Shown piece by piece: positions 24,387 to 31,421 of a DNA stretch of 34,869 nucleotides (its first letter is position 1; each line of letters opens with the position of its first letter). Below the pieces are notes generated by a model, which was given only the letters and a program-made list of their open reading frames with translations, searched no databases and was not told where the DNA came from. The stretch spans positions 1 through 34,869 of the forward strand of contig JAEPQQ010000038.1 of NCBI GenBank assembly GCA_017640445.1. The letters are read 5' to 3'. Origin of the DNA: Bacteroidia bacterium (GTDB taxonomy: Bacteria; Bacteroidota; Bacteroidia; NS11-12g; UBA9320). The position numbers and the translations under genes were made by a program.

Positions 24387-24800
24387 TCAGGCACCGGTTT
24401 GACTGGCATTTTTTCGCATGGCCTCTGCAATCAGATGGGTGTCGGTGTACTGAGTGAACTTCGTTATCTTACCCTTTTCTACAACGTATCTATGTACAAA
24501 TTCGGCTTGAAACGATTTTCCTGTTTCATTGTACGTACCCTCGTATTTGCCAATTGCAAAAACAGACTCGTTGGCATCCACATACTCGTTAACATCAACA
24601 ATCCAATTTGTCCAATTCTGATTAAAACCTTCGAATACGTTTTTGTTTATGTTCTCAAACCCTATGTGAAAACCACCATTTGGAAACCCCTTCATTTGGG
24701 CCCATTCTATTTCCGGGTGAAATTTCTCTTTAATACCTTCCGTGTTTCCGTTAGAAAAATCGAGATATAGCTCTTTAATTATTTCAATGTTTGACTTCAT
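24387..24800 (-). CDS. SnoaL/NTF2-like fold protein
   Basis: The ATG at 24800 (MKSNIEIIKELYLDFSNGN) gives 137 residues; a longer frame to 24881 adds sequence that looks like leader. The pattern is the classic SnoaL-like one: an N-terminal helix followed by FHPEIEWAQ, a central segment VFEGFNQNWTNWIVDVNEYVD, then VFAIGKYEGTYNETGKSFQAEFVHRYVVEKGKITKF, and a final strand with YTDTHLIAEAM. Such small cone-shaped folds bind hydrophobic ligands and may be enzymes or scaffolds. It seems to head the unit that includes the SUMF1-fold and reductase genes. Confidence 0.87.
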   Translation of the reverse strand: MKSNIEIIKELYLDFSNGNTEGIKEKFHPEIEWAQMKGFPNGGFHIGFENINKNVFEGFNQNWTNWIVDVNEYVDANESVFAIGKYEGTYNETGKSFQAEFVHRYVVEKGKITKFTQYTDTHLIAEAMRKNASQTGA

Positions 24801-24830
24801 CCTTTGTTGTATAAGTGCAACGCCGTTAAA

Positions 24831-24863
24831 CAGGTTGATTACCTGCAATTGGCGGCAAACATA
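24831..24863 (-). promoter_or_regulatory. candidate promoter and palindrome upstream of the SnoaL-like gene
   Basis: The minus strand has TATGTTTG at 24863-24856, an exact TAnnTTTG -7 box about 56 bases upstream of the ATG. Just downstream lies the perfect palindrome CAGGT (24831-24835), five bases, ACCTG (24841-24845). A third CAGGT half-site is at 24867-24871. The placement over the expected start of transcription suggests an operator, but the binding protein is unknown. Confidence 0.4.
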
Positions 24864-24959
24864 AAACAGGTATATGTACACAAAAGTTCATGTTATAAAC
24901 GACTTCTATTGTTCAACAGAAAGCGATGCAGACAGGGTGCTAGCTTGTATGAAATCTTG

Positions 24960-25511
24960 CTATAACTTTCCTTCTACTTTTAGCACGTTCTTTCCTGTTA
25001 GTTCTTGTAATTCAGTAAGAAACGAATCCTTGAACGTTGGCCAGTTCCAGAAGATAAATCCAAGATTGCTTAGTGCCCAAGTTGGCTCAAAAACATATTT
25101 GCTGATCGAGTTAGATTGTTCACACGATACACATTCTAATTCCGCAGATGTTGGGTCTTCCAGCCATTGACCAAATAATTCTCCCCAGTCGCAGTTTAAA
25201 TTGTTTGCACCACAGTTAGGGCAGTTAATGGCTTCAAATTCACGTCCATCCGCGTAAAAGATATTCCGTCTTTTGATCACATCGAGTCCGTTGGTCAATA
25301 GTTCTAAAAAGTGACTCTCTTCTGGATACCTGACTGCTTTCTGCCAACTTTTACCGGGACAATATCCTCTTTCAGAACCCAGCACATTATCAGACATCTC
25401 ACGACTTATAATTTCTTCAGCAACCAAATAATCGAGAACCTGGCTCGCTACTTCTTCCAATTCCTCATTTGAAACATTCTTAATCACGATGTCTTGATGC
25501 CAATCTCCCAT
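24960..25511 (-). CDS. zinc-ribbon protein of unknown function
   Basis: This 183-residue protein has no signal peptide or membrane helix. A four-cysteine zinc ribbon is formed by C97-P-N-C100 and C127-V-S-C130. The C-terminal part has LGFIFWNWPTFKDSFLTEL, an F-W-N-W-P motif that I recall from small uncharacterised proteins found across several bacterial phyla. The N-terminal half is a helical segment with VLDYLVAEEIIS and a CPGKSWQKAV stretch. It lies 69 bases downstream of the Imm7 gene and may share its transcript. A role in toxin-immunity biology is possible from context only. Confidence 0.72.
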   Translation of the reverse strand: MGDWHQDIVIKNVSNEELEEVASQVLDYLVAEEIISREMSDNVLGSERGYCPGKSWQKAVRYPEESHFLELLTNGLDVIKRRNIFYADGREFEAINCPNCGANNLNCDWGELFGQWLEDPTSAELECVSCEQSNSISKYVFEPTWALSNLGFIFWNWPTFKDSFLTELQELTGKNVLKVEGKL

Positions 25512-25580
25512 ATTCTTTTGTTCTTGATTAGGTGGTGGAATAACACCTGTTTGTTATTCGACGAGGTATTTTTATCGCAT

Positions 25581-25976
25581 CTATTCTTCTACTTCCGGGT
25601 GGATTGGAGATAAAAATGGGTCATCCAGTTCATCGACTTTACCTTTTCTCATTCTCCAAACCTTAAATCTATTGTCATTTCCTCTTTTAATATCCTCATC
25701 ATCGTGTACGTAGAGAAGTCCATATGACCCAATGGCAATGGAAGAAATCCATTTAAAGAAATCAATCACATGATCTGCCTTATGGTTATGAGCCACGGTT
25801 ATGGTCAAATACACCGAATAATTTACTTTTCGGAGATCGTAGTATTCGTTTACAATGTCTAATTCACTGGCAATCTTCGATTTAATGGTTTCAATAATCG
25901 ATTCCAGCTTTTGCTCATCTTCTCCTTCTTCATTAAAGGATTCTCGTATACATACCCACCCGTTAATATCAATCAT
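25581..25976 (-). CDS. Imm7 family immunity protein
   Basis: This 131-residue protein matches the Imm7 immunity pattern well: INGWVCIRESF at the N-terminus, TVAHNHKADHVIDFFKWIS in the middle, IGSYGLLYVHDDED near residue 85-98, NRFKVWRMRKGKVDELDDPFLSP, and an acidic end HPEVEE. Imm7 proteins neutralise polymorphic or contact-dependent toxins, binding them in the cytoplasm. No toxin gene is adjacent, so this is an orphan immunity gene. The following gene encodes a zinc-ribbon protein. Confidence 0.87.
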   Translation of the reverse strand: MIDINGWVCIRESFNEEGEDEQKLESIIETIKSKIASELDIVNEYYDLRKVNYSVYLTITVAHNHKADHVIDFFKWISSIAIGSYGLLYVHDDEDIKRGNDNRFKVWRMRKGKVDELDDPFLSPIHPEVEE

Positions 25977-26071
25977 TTCACTTTGCCTTTTATCTGTACA
26001 ACCTTTGCAAGGCGAAAGATAAGAAATATGCGATGTTGAGCGTAATCTACCGAGAACAAGTCAGGCCTGTT

Positions 26072-27034
26072 TTAGTTGGGTTCTTCTTTCCATTCTTTTA
26101 GTGCATGTAAATATGCACTCGATCCGGAGTAGCCCAGTATGTATGCGATATCTTTGGTTCTAAGATGCTTTTCGTTAGACAAATAATAAGCGAGCTCCTT
26201 TTTTATCTCATTCGTTATTTGTCTGTAAGACGTGCCCTCGGCGGTTAATCTTCTTTGAAAAGTCCTTTCGCTACATGCGAATTGCTCCTGGACCTGTTTT
26301 AAACTCGGGATTTCCGGATTACACATGTTAAGAGCCATACCCCTTACATTTTTTGAAAACCGCTTAACGTTGATGTTGTTTTGATTCAGCATTGAGACAA
26401 ATTTGGGAAGCAACAGCTCAATATCCTTTACCCGCTTTTCATTTATTTCTAACTCATCCATATTCTTTGGTAACAATATGACGTGATCGGAGCTAAACGT
26501 TACTTCTTCCGTGAAAAACAAACCAGCATCTTCTTTTTTAGAATATGGAAACCTTATGGAGAGGGGAACTTCGGCTGGCAACATGAGTTTTAGTTCCCGA
26601 TATACGATGCATAACGTCATGTTAAGCAATTCGGTCTTCACCTTTTCGTCTTTTACCGAACTTTCTAACTTTAACTCATAATGTTCTGAACCCTGGGTGA
26701 CCACCGAGGAGACCAAGGGGAACTTGGATCGGAGAAAGCCTTCGAGAATGTAGATTCCTTGTTTTAAACTGGACGTACTTAGTGATATATCCAATACGAG
26801 CCCCAACGAGTTTAGATTAAGATAGGCGCCAATATGCAAACCAGTGGTTCTGCTGTTGGGTGTGGTTATGAGATGTTTAAGGACGTCCAAATAATCTGTA
26901 GCAAGCACCATTTCGTCCGGGTCACATAAATCAACAACCGGATGTGTCAAAAGCCTGTTTAGCGCAGAAACATCCAGGGCTTGATAGGAGGCATAGTCCA
27001 ATAGATTCTTCAGAAAAGGCGCGGGTATTTCCAT
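26072..27034 (-). CDS. AraC family regulator with arabinose-binding-type N-terminal domain
   Basis: This 320-residue protein has an N-terminal domain of the Arabinose_bd type (about residues 20-200; LHIGAYLNLNSLGLVLDISL) and a C-terminal AraC helix-turn-helix (PSLKQVQEQFACSERTFQRRLTAEGTSYRQI, then LRTKDIAYILGYSGSSAYLHALKEW). The end, KEEPN, is short: the P-x-x-Y-R tail normally following W-[TK] is absent, so the last few residues may have been lost. It is transcribed away from a membrane-anchored SRPBCC gene, with 86 bases between, and probably controls that gene. The ligand is unknown. Confidence 0.87.
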   Translation of the reverse strand: MEIPAPFLKNLLDYASYQALDVSALNRLLTHPVVDLCDPDEMVLATDYLDVLKHLITTPNSRTTGLHIGAYLNLNSLGLVLDISLSTSSLKQGIYILEGFLRSKFPLVSSVVTQGSEHYELKLESSVKDEKVKTELLNMTLCIVYRELKLMLPAEVPLSIRFPYSKKEDAGLFFTEEVTFSSDHVILLPKNMDELEINEKRVKDIELLLPKFVSMLNQNNINVKRFSKNVRGMALNMCNPEIPSLKQVQEQFACSERTFQRRLTAEGTSYRQITNEIKKELAYYLSNEKHLRTKDIAYILGYSGSSAYLHALKEWKEEPN

Positions 27035-27091
27035 GTTCTAAATGTATAAAATATTGGCGCAAAATATCAACATGGAGGGTGAATGCCATCC

Positions 27092-27099
27092 TAATTTTG
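27092..27099 (+). promoter_or_regulatory. candidate promoter -7 box for the SRPBCC gene
   Basis: The sequence is TAATTTTG, an exact TAnnTTTG box, 22 bases upstream of the ATG at 27121. An AAAGGA stretch just before the ATG might serve as a ribosome binding site, which is uncommon here. A -33 element is not convincing, which fits a promoter needing an activator such as the divergent AraC protein. Confidence 0.45.
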
Positions 27100-27120
27100 A
27101 CAAAAATTAAAGGAAGAGAT

Positions 27121-27951
27121 ATGGAGACGTCTATTAACGCAACCCGGTTAAATGCAATTTCAACGCTTATATCTGGTTTGAGCATTTTGTTGTTTAGGAA
27201 CAAGCTAACCCACCTGTTCGAAATTTCAGATAATACACCATTTTGGGTAGTAGGAGGGGTAATCACGGTTTTCTCCCTGACCATGTTTGTTGAGGTAAAG
27301 AAGCAAAGGGCGCTAGCACTATTATGGATAATTGCTCAAGACCTCATGTTTACACTGGCGAGTATCATAGTTCTTATTTTCAGGCCTTTTGATATATCTG
27401 ATAAGGGGTATCTGCTTATTGGATTGTTCATAATCCCCATCGTTTTCTTTATCATTTACCAAACTATTGGTTTGGCACGAATGGACGCCAAAAAAGGGAC
27501 CAATATTAAACTTATGTCCTTTAGTCGTAGTATAAAAGCTGATAAATCGAAAGTATGGGAAACCATATCGGATGTGGGCAATTATCACGAGGTGGCCCCC
27601 AATATTGACGGCTCCGAGATAATCTCAGGAGAAAAAGTTGGAATGGTTCGGGCTTGCTCACATGGAAAAGACAGCTGGACCGAAACATGCAGTCTTTGGG
27701 AAGACGAAAAGGAATATTCGTTTGAGGTGGACACAACACAAGCCGACTATCCATACCCACTAAAGGTTTTACGTGGGAACTGGCAGGTTCATGAAGTGAC
27801 CAAGGATGAGACGAGAATCTCCATGAACTTTGAGTTTGAGTATAAGAGGTCTTTTCAGAACATTTTAATTCATCCTGTGATGAAGCATCAATTCAACAAG
27901 GTTTGTAAAGAACTTTTAGATAATTGGCAAAATAAGTTGGAAGGGGAGTAG
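27121..27951 (+). CDS. four-helix membrane protein fused to an SRPBCC/START-like domain
   Basis: The ATG at 27121 gives 276 residues; the longer open frame to 26944 runs antisense to the AraC gene and is not needed. The N-terminal half has four hydrophobic segments: about 12-25, FWVVGGVITVFSLTMFV, LLWIIAQDLMFTLASIIVLIF and LIGLFIIPIVFFIIYQTIG. The C-terminal half, from about residue 130, is a polyketide-cyclase/START-like SRPBCC domain (SFSRSIKADKSKVWETISDVGNYHEVAPNIDGSEII, then GMVRACSHGKDSWTETCSLWEDEKEY). SRPBCC domains bind hydrophobic ligands in a deep pocket. The fusion suggests a cytoplasmic lipid- or ligand-binding domain anchored to the inner membrane. Confidence 0.85.
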   Translation: METSINATRLNAISTLISGLSILLFRNKLTHLFEISDNTPFWVVGGVITVFSLTMFVEVKKQRALALLWIIAQDLMFTLASIIVLIFRPFDISDKGYLLIGLFIIPIVFFIIYQTIGLARMDAKKGTNIKLMSFSRSIKADKSKVWETISDVGNYHEVAPNIDGSEIISGEKVGMVRACSHGKDSWTETCSLWEDEKEYSFEVDTTQADYPYPLKVLRGNWQVHEVTKDETRISMNFEFEYKRSFQNILIHPVMKHQFNKVCKELLDNWQNKLEGE

Positions 27952-27973
27952 CTGTATCTGGTATAACCGGAAC

Positions 27974-28459
27974 TTACAAGCGAGCACCATTTGGCTTGGT
28001 TGTTAAGTCTTTTACCAGGATAACCATGTGTTTACATTGAATTCCATTTTCAAAAATGGGCTCAGCATAATTCTTAACGAAAAAGTTCTTTACAACTCGA
28101 TCTATTTCAAACCCTTCCCGCTGATAAAGTGCTAATTGAGCGAGGCTTGAATTTCCCGTTCCAATCAGCAGTTTCTCAAACCCCAATTCTCTACTGGTCT
28201 TATCAGAATATTGCAAAAGAGCCTTTCCGTAGCCCTTTCCTTGCTCAGATTCCTTAACCGCAATGTTCTTTATTTCAACCGTACCAGCGCCTACCTGTAC
28301 CAGAACCAGTACTCCAACAACTTGGGAGTCGGATTTTGCTATGTAACAGGTCCCGGTATTTAAGTACAACTCGATTTGTTCCCTCGAAGGGTCTGCCAGC
28401 TCAAGTAAGTCAAATGGAATTTCTTCCGAATCGGTTATTGGATCTATATGAAGGTTCAA
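27974..28459 (-). CDS. GNAT family N-acetyltransferase
   Basis: This 161-residue protein has the GNAT core: CYIAKSDSQVVGVLVLVQVG (strands 2-4), VEIKNIAVKESEQGKGYGKALLQY with the Q-x-x-G-x-G acetyl-CoA loop near residues 73-78, then LLIGTGNSSLAQLALYQREGFE. It should transfer an acetyl group from acetyl-CoA to an amine on a small molecule or protein; the acceptor is unknown. The start is a TTG at 28459, since no ATG exists upstream in frame and the fold begins just after. It is convergent with the SRPBCC gene. Confidence 0.87.
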   Translation of the reverse strand: MNLHIDPITDSEEIPFDLLELADPSREQIELYLNTGTCYIAKSDSQVVGVLVLVQVGAGTVEIKNIAVKESEQGKGYGKALLQYSDKTSRELGFEKLLIGTGNSSLAQLALYQREGFEIDRVVKNFFVKNYAEPIFENGIQCKHMVILVKDLTTKPNGARL

Positions 28460-28537
28460 TCTTATTCTTTTGGCGCAATATAGGTTAATGCACCGTGCGT
28501 TGTTTGACCAGGTTAAATCATTAATGCTTGTACCTGG

Positions 28538-29359
28538 CTAGCCATTATCATTTTGATCAAAGTCGATACCCCATCTGTTTCTTAGAGCTTCTAATTTAGG
28601 TATTATACAAGATCTGCTCTCATTTTCAATTGAAACAAAAATTGGTGCGAAATCGCCCTTCCTTTTTTCACTCACTATTGAAAAGTCAGTAGTAAATGAT
28701 TCTCCAATAATTTTGTTTCCATTTCTTGTTTCGTATTCATAATGTACAATTATTCCTTGTCCAACATTGGAGACTGGAAGTCCCGACTTTGGTATCATCG
28801 AAATAATTTTTCCTTTCGACACACTTCCATGCTTATATAGTTTTAGTTCTCTTACAAGATTCAGGATGGAATAAATCAGAAAGGGTAAGCCAATAACTAG
28901 GAATAGAAAAGGAAAAAATAAGAAAAATTGATCTGGGAAATCGTACGGTCGAAAACCCTTTATTATTGAGTTTCCATCTAGCTCCATAATCTCTACTTGA
29001 TTACCGATTTTTAGTGTCTCAATCTTTCTTTTTTCGAGTACCTGGTACTTCGATGTTATTTCATTTCCACCAACCAAATACTTGTAAGAAATGGTAGTTG
29101 GGTGAACTCCGTTAATGGTTACGTTATATTGGGTTACAATGTCGGTTACTTCCGCGGTAATTTGTTTTCCCTTTTTATCTATTAGTTCATAATCCACCTT
29201 TGGGGCGTTGTTCGCTGTTGAACTAAACACAACCATTAAAGTTATGAAAACAAATAGTGGAAAGAATGTAAAAAGAAGTCCGAGTAACATAGGAATCGGC
29301 CTCTTCTTTACAATGCTAAAAATCGTTGAGAATTTTACTCGTCGTGGTAGGTTGTTCAT
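28538..29359 (-). CDS. DUF3592-like membrane protein
   Basis: This 273-residue protein has a basic N-terminus, a membrane helix at about 24-45 (MLLGLLFTFFPLFVFITLMVVF), an extracytoplasmic beta-rich domain with KKGKQITAEVTDIVTQYN and ISYKYLVGGNEITSKYQVLE, and a second membrane segment at about 145-170 (FFLFFPFLFLVIGLPFLIY). A second beta domain follows (VSKGKIISMIPKSG, GIIVHYEYETRNGNKIIGES). The repeated GKI/V plus Y-x-Y pattern recalls DUF3592. The role is unknown. A perfect -7 box lies 31 bases upstream. Confidence 0.7.
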   Translation of the reverse strand: MNNLPRRVKFSTIFSIVKKRPIPMLLGLLFTFFPLFVFITLMVVFSSTANNAPKVDYELIDKKGKQITAEVTDIVTQYNVTINGVHPTTISYKYLVGGNEITSKYQVLEKRKIETLKIGNQVEIMELDGNSIIKGFRPYDFPDQFFLFFPFLFLVIGLPFLIYSILNLVRELKLYKHGSVSKGKIISMIPKSGLPVSNVGQGIIVHYEYETRNGNKIIGESFTTDFSIVSEKRKGDFAPIFVSIENESRSCIIPKLEALRNRWGIDFDQNDNG

Positions 29360-29389
29360 GGGTCTAATAAGGGTTCACAGAGTTAGACT

Positions 29390-29397
29390 CAAATGTA
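29390..29397 (-). promoter_or_regulatory. candidate promoter -7 box for the DUF3592-like gene
   Basis: The minus strand reads TACATTTG, an exact TAnnTTTG box, 31 bases upstream of the ATG at 29359. A clear -33 TTTG at 17-23 bases is not seen. Confidence 0.45.
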
Positions 29398-29522
29398 GCA
29401 ATATAAATTTTCTAACTACTAACCTAAACCGGAAACACCCGTGAATAGGACGGTTTGATTTACGAGAGTTTTCAGATTAACATTTTCAAGGAACTCCTCT
29501 TATGACGATTGACCGCGTGGGC

Positions 29523-30059
29523 TTATTTCTTTTTATAGTGAACTTGGGTCAATCCTGATTCGTATTGTTTACAAGAAACTGCTTCAAGTTCAATTCGTGG
29601 TGTTTCACCTCGGAAAAGACGTTTTCCGTCTCCAAGAATAATTGGGATTAGGCTGATCACGTAGTCATCAATTAGATTTTTGTCCATCAACATTTTAGTT
29701 ACCATGGCACCGCCATCACAGTATATGTTCTTTCCTGGTTTGCTTTTGAGTTCCTGAATAAGGTTTTCTACACCCTTGGTATAGAAGGTAACTCCGTTCT
29801 CATTTTCTCTGTCCTTGCGTGTAACAACATAGCACTCGTGTTGCTTTGCTGCCGGAAACGTTCCTCCCGTCAATCCAATAACAGTGTCGTATGTTTTGCT
29901 ACCAACGATATACGCATCAACCGTTGAATTGAACTCGTTATACCCATAATCCTCACCTTCTCGTTCAACAATTGACAACCACGATATATCGTCGTCTTTC
30001 GTTGCGAGGAAGCCATCAAGGCTCATACTGATGTACAGAATTAATTTTCTATCGTTCAT
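29523..30059 (-). CDS. dihydrofolate-reductase-fold (RibD C-terminal-like) protein
   Basis: This 178-residue protein shows the RibD-C/DHFR-like pattern: KLILYISMSLDGFLATKDDDISWL at the N-terminus, YIVGSKTYDTVI near 50-60, CYVVTRKD, then KNIYCDGGAMVTKMLMDKNLIDDYVISLIPIILGDGKRLF. The G-G-A and P-[IV]-x-L-G-x-G-x-x-L-F motifs are those that bind NADPH in the family. It is a cytoplasmic reductase with unknown substrate, and not a canonical FolA. It lies 66 bases downstream of an AraC gene that may share its transcript. Confidence 0.88.
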   Translation of the reverse strand: MNDRKLILYISMSLDGFLATKDDDISWLSIVEREGEDYGYNEFNSTVDAYIVGSKTYDTVIGLTGGTFPAAKQHECYVVTRKDRENENGVTFYTKGVENLIQELKSKPGKNIYCDGGAMVTKMLMDKNLIDDYVISLIPIILGDGKRLFRGETPRIELEAVSCKQYESGLTQVHYKKK

Positions 30060-30125
30060 AACTCATTTTTTGTGCAAAAGAAAACTCGTAAGCACGATTA
30101 AAATTGTACAGAATTTACCCCTCAA

Positions 30126-30875
30126 CTACTTTCCCATCTTAAGTTGCTTTGGGGTATAACCATAGTGGGTTTTAAAACTTCTGATGAAATGAGACTGATC
30201 ATAGAAACCAGCTTCCAAACCAATCTCGGTAAGCGAAGAATTTGGATTTGATTGAATCAACCTTGAGGCGTAGTTAACCTGCTTGAGCAGCAGGTATTTA
30301 TTTGGAGTTAGGTGGTAAAGCCTTTTAAATTTCCGAATAAATGATTTTTGACTTACGACAAGTCCTTTGTTGAAGTTTTTGTGAAACCCACTGCCAAGAA
30401 GCTCAAACGATGATTGTTTCTCGAATTTAATAATGTCAGGGTCAATCGAACCTCTACCGAAGAGTTTAGTCAAATAAGATTCGACCACGGCATAATTCGG
30501 TGCACTGGTAACCATCAGATTTTCATGAATGATTTCAGAAAGATCTTCAATCTCTTTCGTTCCAAACCGTTCAATAAGCATACCGTACCCATGAGGTTTC
30601 ATAAGGATGCCGACGTTGTTGTAGGTGCCAGATGTGCTTGTATGAAATGGAGTGGACTTTAACCCAGAAATGATTTGGGTTCCATTGGTAGAACCAAAAT
30701 TTTCGACGTTTTGTCCTTTCACCCGAAAGTATCCATCATAGTTGAAAATTAATTCTGTGAACAACGCAGCATGATGAAAAGAGCTCATCTTTAAATCAGT
30801 TCCGTCGCCAATCCAGATCAAATCAATAAACTGGTTTAACGGTGTGCCTGGAGAATATGTAGAGCGAATGTTCAA
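30126..30875 (-). CDS. AraC family regulator, TTG start
   Basis: The frame begins at a TTG at 30875; no in-frame ATG precedes the conserved N-terminal part (TYSPGTPLNQFIDLIW), so the TTG is likely the real start (249 residues). The N-terminal domain resembles those of AraC proteins with the FIDLIW and LIFNYDGYFRV strands. The C-terminal helix-turn-helix pair has GLVVSQKSFIRKFKRLYHLTPNKYLLLKQVNYAS and SLTEIGLEAGFYDQSHFIRSFKTHYGYTPKQLK. This tail is complete with T-P-x-x. It lies upstream of the reductase gene. Confidence 0.87.
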   Translation of the reverse strand: MNIRSTYSPGTPLNQFIDLIWIGDGTDLKMSSFHHAALFTELIFNYDGYFRVKGQNVENFGSTNGTQIISGLKSTPFHTSTSGTYNNVGILMKPHGYGMLIERFGTKEIEDLSEIIHENLMVTSAPNYAVVESYLTKLFGRGSIDPDIIKFEKQSSFELLGSGFHKNFNKGLVVSQKSFIRKFKRLYHLTPNKYLLLKQVNYASRLIQSNPNSSLTEIGLEAGFYDQSHFIRSFKTHYGYTPKQLKMGK

Positions 30876-31009
30876 ACCTGAGTTAAGTCGTACAATATAA
30901 AAAACTAAATGTTTTTTTGATGTGGTTTGTGACTAGGTCCGACCCTTTAAGATTTGGACTCCAATATTAGGTTTACCTACTCATTCTTTCAGTTAGAAAT
31001 ATACTCAAT

Positions 31010-31045
31010 AAAAAGAAAAACGGTTTAGGTGTACAACCCAAACCG
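31010..31045 (-). terminator. hairpin terminator downstream of the VOC remnant
   Basis: The stem pairs CGGTTT (31021-31026) with AAACCG (31040-31045) and GGT (31028-31030) with ACC (36-38 of that block), with one A-C mismatch. On the minus strand it is followed by a T-rich tract interrupted by one C (31020-31010). It sits 36 bases after the stop of the VOC remnant, as the terminator of that former gene. Confidence 0.75.
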
Positions 31046-31080
31046 CTATTTCTTATGCGCCTAGTTGGCAACTGGCATAT

Positions 31081-31167
31081 TTAATTTAAGTTTAGTTGCC
31101 ACGACACTCCGAATTGGTCTTTGACAAAACCAAATTTCTCACTAAAACCGTAGTCAAAATCAGTTTG
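31081..31167 (-). pseudogene. 3' remnant of a VOC/PhnB-like glyoxalase-fold gene
   Basis: On the minus strand, 28 codons end in TAA at 31083-31081. The peptide is QTDFDYGFSEKFGFVKDQFG then VSWQLNLN. The pattern F-G-x-x-x-D-x-[FY]-G-V-S-W-Q matches the C-terminus of PhnB-like VOC proteins. A stop (TAA at 31170-31168) closes the frame immediately upstream, and no further VOC-like sequence is visible in other frames. The gene has lost its 5' part, but its stop and terminator remain. Confidence 0.75.
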
Positions 31168-31198
31168 TTATGTTCATGGGGAAGGTGCGGCAAATGGC

Positions 31199-31314
31199 GG
31201 ATTACTCCACGATCCTCTAAGATTTGTAAGGAAAGCATTTGACCTTATGCCTTGTTACCGTCTTACGTGTGGTGGGTGGTGAAGATTTATAGGAGGATTA
31301 CTGCGTGATCCTCT
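31199..31314. repeat. pair of 20-bp direct repeats in non-coding DNA
   Basis: Copy A at 31199-31218 and copy B at 31295-31314 share GGATTACT, four variable bases, GATCCTCT, so 17 of 20 positions agree. Copy B with one flanking base forms a hairpin (GAGGATTAC with GTGATCCTC, one G-T pair, loop TGC). AAGATTT also occurs near both copies, after A and before B. No open frame covers the region and no transposase remnant is seen. Confidence 0.55.
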
Positions 31315-31340
31315 GTGCTCCGAATGCTAAAAGCAAAATA

Positions 31341-31368
31341 CGTCATGCCCGACATGACGCCTTTTTTT
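31341..31368 (+). terminator. hairpin terminator on the plus strand
   Basis: CGTCATG (31341-31347) pairs with CATGACG (31353-31359), with loop CCCGA, followed by CC and seven T residues (31362-31368). No recognised plus-strand gene ends just upstream, so it may end an unrecognised RNA from 31170-31340, or be the relic of a lost gene. Confidence 0.75.
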
Positions 31369-31421
31369 GTTTCTCAGACTCGTTGAAGCAAGCTTCACCT
31401 CGTCAGAGGAAACAAAAAAAG
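31361..31421. repeat. long imperfect palindrome between two terminators
   Basis: The outer 13 bases CTTTTTTTGTTTC (31361-31373) and GAAACAAAAAAAG (31409-31421) are perfectly complementary. The centre TGAAGC-AA-GCTTCA (31384-31397) is also a perfect palindrome. The parts between match imperfectly. The outer T and A runs are those of the two flanking terminators, so part of the symmetry follows from convergent termination. Confidence 0.6.

Noticed and set aside
24180..24770. 196-residue plus-strand frame opposite the SUMF1 and SnoaL genes
   Set aside because: It is antisense to two confidently assigned genes and has no motif of its own.
26944..27120. N-terminal extension of the SRPBCC gene to 26944
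   Set aside because: The extension runs antisense to the start of the AraC gene and crosses the promoter spacer; the METSIN start at 27121 begins right before the first membrane helix and after a -7 box.
28508..28537. Inverted repeat CCAGGT ... ACCTGG between the GNAT and DUF3592-like genes
   Set aside because: Six-base arms with an 18-base loop and no T run on either strand; too weak for a terminator and not placed like an operator.
31170..31340. Known structured RNA (SRP RNA, 6S RNA, riboswitch) upstream of the plus-strand terminator
   Set aside because: No conserved SRP, TPP or cobalamin core was recognised; a new small RNA remains possible but is not supported enough to annotate.
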